DNA from: Desulfuromonas sp.
GTDB lineage: Bacteria; Desulfobacterota; Desulfuromonadia; Desulfuromonadales; UBA2294
Assembly: GCA_002868925.1 (NCBI GenBank)
Contig: PKTZ01000152.1
Span: forward strand, 22,538-57,025
Length of the DNA stretch: 34,488 nt
Direction of reading: 5' to 3'
Shown: positions 28,167 to 34,488 of the stretch, piece by piece
Position numbering within the stretch: position 1 is the stretch's first letter
Layout: every line of letters begins with the position of its first letter
Notes under the pieces: generated by a model
What the model saw: only the letters and a program-made list of their open reading frames with translations
Databases searched by the model: none
Told to the model about the DNA's origin: nothing
Program-made: the position numbers and the translations under genes

Positions 28167-30131
28167 CTAGCCGATATTGATAACGCTGTCGCCGATCTCT
28201 TCGGTCCGCTTCCGGATCTCTTCAATCTGCTCGGCCGGAACACTGCGCAGCAGTTCCTCGAGGGTGGTCTCGCCGTTTCGGACCAGTTCCAGCCCGTTCT
28301 GCAGCATGGTCTTGCGCCCGGCCTGGTGGAACATTAAATCCCTGAGTTCCGCATTGTCGGTGGTGCGGCCGATAGCGACCGACTCTTCGCGGGTCGGGAT
28401 CCACATTTCACTCAACAGCCGCCGGCCTGAAAATCCGGTGTAGTTGCAAAGGGCGCAACCGGCCCCGTGTAGCTGCTTGATCCGTCTGGTCAGGATGAGC
28501 GGTAGCCCCTGCAGCAGTTTGCCGTCGGTCTGGTGCGCCTCGCGGCAGTGCAGACAGTTGACCCGAACCAGGCGCTGGGCGATGACGCCGCGGACAGTGG
28601 ACGCGATCAGCGACGGGTCGACCCCCATGTCGACCAGGCGGGTGATGGCGCTGGTTGCGTCGTTGGTGTGCAGGGTCGAAAAGACGGTATGGCCGGTGAG
28701 GGCGGCGCGGATGGCGATAGTGCTGGTCTCCAGGTCGCGCATCTCGCCGACCATGATGTAGTCGGGGTCCTGGCGCAGAAAGGAGCGGAGCAGTTCGGCG
28801 AACGAATTCCCGATCTTCTCGTTGACCTCGCACTGCGAGATGTCACCTAGCGAGTACTCGATCGGATCTTCGGCGGTCAGGATCTTGACGCCGGGGGTGT
28901 TGACCTTATTGAGGATGGCGTAGAGGGTCGAGGTTTTGCCCGAGCCGGTCGGCCCGGTGACCAGGTAGATGCCGGTCGGTTTGTCGAGCAACCGTTCGAG
29001 CTCGTTGAGTTCGGTCGGCGGGAAGCCGAGGGCGTCGAGGGCGGTCGGGCGGATCTTGTCGAGGATCCGGATGACCACGTTTTCGCCGAACCGGGTCGGA
29101 ATGATCGAAACCCGGAAGTCGACCTTCCGCTTCTTGCCGTTACTGACGATCTGCACCCGGAAACTCCCATCCTGGGGGCGCCGCCGCTCGGCGATATCGA
29201 GATCGCTTTGGACCTTGACCTTGGAGGTCAGGGAGGGGCCGTGGGTGCGGATCTCCTCGGAAGACGAGTCGAGATCGAGTTTCTGCAGGATCCCGTCGAT
29301 GCGGAATCGTGGGAACATCCCGTCCTCGGTGTTTTCGAGGTGGATATCGCTCGCTCCGGCATTGACCGCCACGGTCAGGATTTTTTTTAAAAGGTACTCG
29401 ATGTTGTGCTCGAGTACATACTGCGAGCTGATCTCTTCATCGCTGTAATCTTCAAGAGAGAGATCGATGTTCTTGAAATAACGGGAGGTTCCGTAGATCT
29501 GTTCGTGGGCAAACTTGATGTCGCTGTCCCGGGCGATTGCCCCGATGATTTTATGGCGGATTGCGGCCTCGAGTTCGGCCAGCTCGTAGGGGTGTAGCGG
29601 GATTGCCATCGCCAGGATCACCGAGTCGTTTTTCTGCTCAACGACGACGGCGCGGTTTTTTACGGCGTAGTTCTTGTTGATGAATCGACCGAGCCCGGGG
29701 GTGAGGTCGTACTCCTTGAGCTGCAGGTACGGCATGTTGTACTGGTTCGACAGGGCCGTTGCCAGCTGGTCCTCTGAGATCATATTGAGCTGGACGAGGG
29801 TATCTCCGAGTGAAATTCTTCTCTGCTGACTGATTTCGAGGGCATGCTCGAGTTGCCCTTTATTGATAACCTTATTCCGGATCAGGATCTGACCCAGTTT
29901 CTCCCGCTTGTTGTAATAGTCGAGGGTGACGTTGAGGTCTCTTTCGCTCAGGAACTCCTGCTCGACCAGAATACGGCCCAAAGGTTTGTCAGACCCCTGC
30001 TGCAGATCGAGTGCTTGCTCGAGTTGCTCGGTATTGATCAGTTCACACTCCAACAGGATTTCACCCAGCTTCTTCTCTTTCATCTCGCCCCGTTCTTCAA
30101 GCGGCAATGCAAGCTTCGGTTGTTGAAACAT
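28167..30131 (-). CDS. GspE/PilB-type secretion/pilus ATPase with expanded N-terminal MshEN region
   Basis: Walker A VTGPTGSGKTSTLYAIL; ASDIHLE; AEDPIEYSLGDISQCEVN; LRSFLRQDPDYIMVGEMRDLETSTIAIRAALTGHTVFSTLHTNDA. Four N-terminal LGxxLxxxxxIxxxQLxxAL motifs. Start set at 30131 (MFQQPKL). Confidence 0.92.
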   Translation of the reverse strand: MFQQPKLALPLEERGEMKEKKLGEILLECELINTEQLEQALDLQQGSDKPLGRILVEQEFLSERDLNVTLDYYNKREKLGQILIRNKVINKGQLEHALEISQQRRISLGDTLVQLNMISEDQLATALSNQYNMPYLQLKEYDLTPGLGRFINKNYAVKNRAVVVEQKNDSVILAMAIPLHPYELAELEAAIRHKIIGAIARDSDIKFAHEQIYGTSRYFKNIDLSLEDYSDEEISSQYVLEHNIEYLLKKILTVAVNAGASDIHLENTEDGMFPRFRIDGILQKLDLDSSSEEIRTHGPSLTSKVKVQSDLDIAERRRPQDGSFRVQIVSNGKKRKVDFRVSIIPTRFGENVVIRILDKIRPTALDALGFPPTELNELERLLDKPTGIYLVTGPTGSGKTSTLYAILNKVNTPGVKILTAEDPIEYSLGDISQCEVNEKIGNSFAELLRSFLRQDPDYIMVGEMRDLETSTIAIRAALTGHTVFSTLHTNDATSAITRLVDMGVDPSLIASTVRGVIAQRLVRVNCLHCREAHQTDGKLLQGLPLILTRRIKQLHGAGCALCNYTGFSGRRLLSEMWIPTREESVAIGRTTDNAELRDLMFHQAGRKTMLQNGLELVRNGETTLEELLRSVPAEQIEEIRKRTEEIGDSVINIG

Positions 30132-30132
30132 G

Positions 30133-30819
30133 TCAGGATGCCGCAGCAAATCTGTGTTTTGGGTTCTCCGGGATTTCGGGCGCGTCACTCTGCGTCATGA
30201 TGTAGTCCCAGACTTTACCGTGGGTTTGCCGGTCCATATCCTGAAACTGGACGCCCAGGATAAGTGCCCTGGCTTCGGCAGCTTGCTCCCGTTTTTGCTG
30301 CCAGGCGATCCGCGCCGTCATTTTCAGCGGGGAATCGGCTCCGGGCAGCCCCAGTAATACTTGAAGTGTATCATCTTGTCGCAGGGCGCCAAGTAGCCCC
30401 TTCGTTAAAATTGCCGCCCCCTTGGTGCTGATATTGAGTACACGCCCCGGGGATTTGACCTCTTTCCAGGCCACTCTGAGCGGCAGATTCTGCGAAACCC
30501 TGAGCCGGTAATTTTCCCGCGAGGCTTCAAGCAGTTCGCGCAGGGAAGAATGGTACTGGTCGAGGCTCTGCGCTTCGGAAGAAGAGCTGTCGTTCTTGAT
30601 TAGTTGACTTTTCTCCTGCTCGACGTTTTTCAGCAGGTTGCGGTAATGCTTTATCTGGGTCAGGAGTGCGTCCCGGTGCATGGTGAAGCTTTTGGTGGCG
30701 ACGAAAACGTCGTTGACGGTCACGGTTTCCTTGCAGTGCTGGCAGGTGATATTACCGATTTCAACCAAGAAAGGTGATTTGATCGTCCCCTCGCATTGAG
30801 GACATTTCATCTGTAGCAT
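30133..30819 (-). CDS. PilZ-domain protein with N-terminal zinc-ribbon-like motif
   Basis: MKCPQCEG...ITCQHCKE (paired CxxC); C-terminal ENYRLRVSQNLPLRVAW...GRVLNISTKGAAI (N-x-S-x-x-G). Start ATG 30819 with GGGGGAAA. Confidence 0.78.
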   Translation of the reverse strand: MLQMKCPQCEGTIKSPFLVEIGNITCQHCKETVTVNDVFVATKSFTMHRDALLTQIKHYRNLLKNVEQEKSQLIKNDSSSSEAQSLDQYHSSLRELLEASRENYRLRVSQNLPLRVAWKEVKSPGRVLNISTKGAAILTKGLLGALRQDDTLQVLLGLPGADSPLKMTARIAWQQKREQAAEARALILGVQFQDMDRQTHGKVWDYIMTQSDAPEIPENPKHRFAAAS

Positions 30820-31126
30820 TCGATTTCCCCCTCGCTTGCCATGAAAATAAGTAGATGTTTGATTGTCGGTCAAGGTTGACTTGACTCGTCGAGTAAAAAT
30901 CTAACCGGTGGGGTTATATATGTCAATGCACAAATCCAAGTATTTGGATGTTTTCCTCGTTGCCTTGGGGGATTCTTCTCGTCGGCGATGCAGGCGGTCG
31001 CTTCCCCGGTAAACTTTACCGGATCTTTACAGAGTTATTAATGGGGCTTTAACCGGTTTCGTTAAGGTACAATCAAATATAAAGGAAAAGCTCCGAAAAC
31101 CGGACAGACCTGAAAGGATAAAAATT

Positions 31127-31753
31127 ATGAAAACTCTTACGATTACATTTTTCAGCCTGACCCTGTTCCTGTTCGGCGTCCTTCAGGTGCAGAGCGAGGA
31201 TATGGCTGACACGATGCATAAAAGTGAAGAGATGGGCATGTCGAAACCGATGATGTCGGATGGTATGATGAAAAAAGACGACATGAAGATGGAGGATGAC
31301 ACGATGAAAATGGAAAAGCCGATGATCCCCTCCGACGAGGAGTTGAAAAAGAAACTGACCCCGCTGCAGTACAAGGTCACCCGGCAGGACGGCACCGAGC
31401 CGGCATTCAATAACGCCTACTGGGACAACCACGAGCCGGGGATTTATGTCGATATTATCTCCGGGGAACCGCTGTTTAGCTCGCTCGACAAGTATGAGTC
31501 AGGGACCGGCTGGCCGAGCTTTACCCGGCCGATCGATCCGGACCAGATCGTTGAGAAAGAAGACCGCAGCTTCTTCATGACCCGGACCGAGGTCCGCAGC
31601 AAGAGCGCCGATGCCCATCTCGGTCACGTCTTCAACGACGGGCCGGCCCCGACCGGATTGCGCTACTGCATGAACTCGGCAGCGCTCCGCTTTATCCCCC
31701 TGGCTGATCTGGAAAAAGAGGGGTACGGCGAGTACGCGAAACTCTTCAAATAA
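31127..31753 (+). CDS. msrB: Exported peptide-methionine (R)-S-oxide reductase with Met-rich N-terminal segment
   Basis: Signal-like N-terminus; catalytic core [72 protein letters not shown]. Confidence 0.94.
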   Translation: MKTLTITFFSLTLFLFGVLQVQSEDMADTMHKSEEMGMSKPMMSDGMMKKDDMKMEDDTMKMEKPMIPSDEELKKKLTPLQYKVTRQDGTEPAFNNAYWDNHEPGIYVDIISGEPLFSSLDKYESGTGWPSFTRPIDPDQIVEKEDRSFFMTRTEVRSKSADAHLGHVFNDGPAPTGLRYCMNSAALRFIPLADLEKEGYGEYAKLFK

Positions 31754-31780
31754 TCGAAGCGAAAACGCCCGGAGGTTTTT

Positions 31781-32371
31781 ATGTATAGCAAGCAGATAAT
31801 CTTACTGATCAGTTTTCTGCTCTTCAGTGCCGGATCGGCCCTGGCCGACACGACGGTGTTGGCCGGCGGCTGCTTCTGGTGCATGGAGTCCGATTTCGAA
31901 AAACTGGACGGCGTGACCGATGTCGTTTCCGGCTTCACCGGCGGCACCGTCGAGAACCCGACCTACAACGGCAACCATGCCGGACACTACGAGGCGGTCG
32001 AAATCAGCTACGATCCGGAAAAGGTGAGCTACAAGGAACTGCTCGATTATTACTGGGTCAATATCGATCCATTCGACGACCGTGGCCAGTTTTGTGACAA
32101 GGGCCACAGTTACCTCAGCGCCATCTTCGTCGCCAACGAAGAAGAGCGGAAAATCGCCGAGGCCTCGAAACATGAGATCGCCGCCATGTTCGCGCAGCAG
32201 GAGGTGGTAACACCGATCCTCGATGCCTCGACCTTCTACCCGATCAAGGGGGACGAGAGCTATCACCAGGACTTTTACAAGAAGAGCCCCGTCCGCTACA
32301 AGATCTATCGTTGGAATTGCGGCAGGGATCAGCGGCTACGTGATATCTGGGGTGACAAGACGCCGCACTGA
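31781..32371 (+). CDS. msrA: Exported peptide-methionine (S)-S-oxide reductase
   Basis: Signal peptide (LLISFLLFSAGSALA); TTVLAGGCFWCMESDFEKLDGV, GFTGGTVENPTYNGNHAGHYEAVEISYDPEKVSY. Confidence 0.95.
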   Translation: MYSKQIILLISFLLFSAGSALADTTVLAGGCFWCMESDFEKLDGVTDVVSGFTGGTVENPTYNGNHAGHYEAVEISYDPEKVSYKELLDYYWVNIDPFDDRGQFCDKGHSYLSAIFVANEEERKIAEASKHEIAAMFAQQEVVTPILDASTFYPIKGDESYHQDFYKKSPVRYKIYRWNCGRDQRLRDIWGDKTPH

Positions 32372-32397
32372 TTTGAGAAAATAACAGCGAAATCGAC

Positions 32398-32433
32398 AAA
32401 AAAGAGGCCTCCGTTCAGGAAGCCTCTTTTTTT
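32398..32433. terminator. Bidirectional terminator between convergent msrA and cysH
   Basis: AAAAAAGAGGC-CTCCGTTCAGGAA-GCCTCTTTTTTTT. Confidence 0.82.
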
Positions 32434-32495
32434 TATTTTGGGAGTTAAGGATTGGCGTGCTTATTCGCCTTAGTGCGACCAGCCGTCGTTTATGC

Positions 32496-33227
32496 CTAGA
32501 TGCCGCCACCGTCTGAAAAGTTGATGTCGCAGTAGACCGGGCCGGATTTACCATCATCACGCAAATGGCGCCAGCGGCCGGCACGTTCCTCTTCTCCCGG
32601 CGCGACCGCCGTTGTGCAGCATTGGCAACCGATGCTGGGATACGATTCGGCATGGAGCGGATGGATCGGAACCTCATGTTTTTCGAGGTAGTTGTCGACC
32701 ATCTCCTCGGTCCAGTCGAGAATAGGGTTGAGCCGGTAACCACCGAAGCGGGGGTCGATCGAGAGGATGTCGAGGTTGGCCCGGGCGTTCCCTTCTTCGC
32801 GGCGCAACCCGCCAAAGGCAAGGCTTTTGTTTTGATCATTCATGTAGCGGATGAATGGATCGGACTTGCGCAATTTACAACAGGTCGGTTGCCCCTGCTC
32901 GGTTTTGTAAAGTTTGCAGGTATATTTTTCTTCCTGCTGCTCAGGGGTCAGCTCCGGGTAGAGGGTGACGATGTTCAGCCGGTAACGACGCATGAAATCA
33001 TCACGCAGGTTGAGCGTTTCGTGAAAGTGAAACCCGGTATCGACGAACAGGATGTCGTTTTCAGCGCCGAGCCGGTAAAAGCAGTGCATGAGGAGTGATG
33101 CGGTTTTTTGCATACTCGAAAGCAGCACAGCATCGGAGCCGAAGGTCTTGATGCCATAGGCGACCCGTTCAATGACGTCCTGTTCCGCCAGCATCTGATT
33201 CGTTTTTTCAAGATCGATATCGAACAA
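32496..33227 (-). CDS. cysH: Phosphoadenylyl/adenylyl-sulfate reductase family protein, probably Fe-S APS reductase type
   Basis: DILFVDTGFHFHETL, TCCKLRKSDPF, GLRREEGNARA, PSIGCQCCTTAVAPGEEERAGRW (CC...CxxC). Confidence 0.88.
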   Translation of the reverse strand: MFDIDLEKTNQMLAEQDVIERVAYGIKTFGSDAVLLSSMQKTASLLMHCFYRLGAENDILFVDTGFHFHETLNLRDDFMRRYRLNIVTLYPELTPEQQEEKYTCKLYKTEQGQPTCCKLRKSDPFIRYMNDQNKSLAFGGLRREEGNARANLDILSIDPRFGGYRLNPILDWTEEMVDNYLEKHEVPIHPLHAESYPSIGCQCCTTAVAPGEEERAGRWRHLRDDGKSGPVYCDINFSDGGGI

Positions 33228-33428
33228 AACTCACCTCGTCTGAATGGTATCCCTATTAAAGTAATGTGGATTGACGTTTTGAATTTATAATTTACTTTAC
33301 AAATATAGTCAAGATAAATATTATTATTGTTCGGCAGGTTGGTGTGTTAGCGGGGCCAACGTGAAAAGCTTTATTTGGTGTGAGGCATCACATCTGCTAG
33401 ACTGAAGCGCATGCGAAAGGGGTAAAGA

Positions 33429-34488
33429 GTGAACCAAACAGACCAGGAACGACGCCTCAACGGGGTGTACCAGCAGGACAAAGAGGGGCATTTCATGCTG
33501 CGGGTCAAGATACCCGCCGGCCTGCTGCAATCGGCACAGGCTGAAGAGCTATGCCGACTCAGTCACAAGCATAGCAACGGCATGCTGCACCTGACCAGCC
33601 GCGGCAGTATCGAATTCCATTGGCTGGAGGAACAGAATCTCGAGCCGATTTTTGCAGCGCTGAAAGAGATCGGCCTGACCAGTCGGGGAGCCTGCGGCGG
33701 GGCCGTCAGGGGGATTTCGTGCAGCACAACCTTTGCTCCCGGCTTCGCCGCGGTGCAGGCTGTTGCGGTGAAGCTGAACCGTCACTTTGCCGGTAACCCG
33801 GCCTTTGAAGGTCTGCCGAAAAAATTCAAGATCGGTATCGATGCCGGGTACGAAGGTGCAAGGCACCTGATCCAGGATCTCGGGTTGGTACTGGTCAAGG
33901 ATGAAGAGGGGCGTTGCCTTTTCGATGTCTGGTGTGCCGGCGGTCTCGGCAAGGAACCGCAGCCGGCCTTCCTGCTGGAACAGGAGGTGGCGGAGGAGAG
34001 TCTGCTCCACCTGGTCGAATCGGTGGTTCAGGTTTATCGCGACAACACCCCGCCGCCGAAGCGGCTCAAGACCCTGCTCAACACCATCGGTGAAACAGAA
34101 TTCCGCCGGTTGCTGCAACAGGAGTTGGCCTGCCGGCCGCAGCCGTCTTTAACCGGGGATGACGATGTCGCACCGGTTGCATCCGGTCATTTCGTCGAGG
34201 TTCCGGTTTTTGCCGGCGAGATCAAGGCAGCGCAACTGAACCAACTGGCAGCGCTCGCCCGGAAAGAAGGGAGCGGTTACCTCGCGGTTACAAACGATCA
34301 GAATATCGCTCTGCTGGCAGAGGGCGAACAGGAGAGCGAAGCGCTAAGTCGGAAGTTGCGGGAAACCGGATTTTTCGAACAACCCTTTACGTTCCCATCC
34401 CGGTTCCGGGTTTGCCCCGGCAATCACGAATGCCGCATGGGTCTGTCGCCAACCCGTGACGTCGCGGCTTCGCTGTGCAAGGCGATGC
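33429..34488 (+). CDS. Nitrite/sulfite reductase-family protein (siroheme/4Fe-4S half-domain), 3'-partial
   Basis: GTG start, no stop through the window end. HLTSRGSIEFHWL, GLTSRGACGGAVRGISC, FRVCPGNHECRMGLSPTRDVA. Not in the supplied ORF track; divergent from cysH. Confidence 0.88.
   Translation, partial: MNQTDQERRLNGVYQQDKEGHFMLRVKIPAGLLQSAQAEELCRLSHKHSNGMLHLTSRGSIEFHWLEEQNLEPIFAALKEIGLTSRGACGGAVRGISCSTTFAPGFAAVQAVAVKLNRHFAGNPAFEGLPKKFKIGIDAGYEGARHLIQDLGLVLVKDEEGRCLFDVWCAGGLGKEPQPAFLLEQEVAEESLLHLVESVVQVYRDNTPPPKRLKTLLNTIGETEFRRLLQQELACRPQPSLTGDDDVAPVASGHFVEVPVFAGEIKAAQLNQLAALARKEGSGYLAVTNDQNIALLAEGEQESEALSRKLRETGFFEQPFTFPSRFRVCPGNHECRMGLSPTRDVAASLCKAM

Noticed and set aside
31181-31324. 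Met-rich stretch as a frameshift or low-complexity sequencing artefact
   Set aside because: It stays in frame from the signal peptide through the intact MsrB domain, with varied codon context between the ATGs.
33549-34118. 189-aa minus-strand ORF
   Set aside because: Antisense to the real sulfite reductase frame that the ORF track did not list.

Overview
This 34.5 kb GC-rich bacterial window looks chromosomal. Its gene content suggests Desulfuromonadales/Geobacter-like Deltaproteobacteria; this is inferred from protein resemblance recalled from memory, not from a search. Most of it is housekeeping. Plus-strand start: partial hppA, ychF, and an rpsF-rpsR-DUF2232-rplI-dnaB cluster. These are followed by folA, a dusB-ntrB-ntrC-hybrid kinase cluster, a citrate synthase gene, a gnnA-like/gnnB-like/lpxB lipid A cluster, a methyltransferase, a DUF318/ArsP-type permease, an rlmI-like gene, an orphan NarX-type kinase beside a MinD-like ATPase, a cyclophilin, a small tetraheme cytochrome, ychJ and cmoAB. 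The right end carries a PilZ protein plus a PilB/GspE-type ATPase with an expanded MshEN region, exported msrB-msrA, and cysH divergent from a partial sulfite reductase gene that the ORF track missed. I found no tRNA, rRNA, CRISPR array, intact transposase or prophage. The strongest leads are: (1) gnnA/gnnB-like genes coupled to lpxB, predicting amide-linked (GlcN3N) lipid A; (2) an exported MsrB lacking the usual Zn and resolving cysteines and carrying a 13-Met/43-residue segment; (3) two dispersed intergenic repeat families (paired GGGACAGTCCC palindromes, and ACGCAAAG inverted repeats); (4) a two-protein putative c-di-GMP module; (5) a hybrid kinase without a recognisable phospho-acceptor His, next to an NtrC with GAFTDA instead of GAFTGA. 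No wholly new system is demonstrated.
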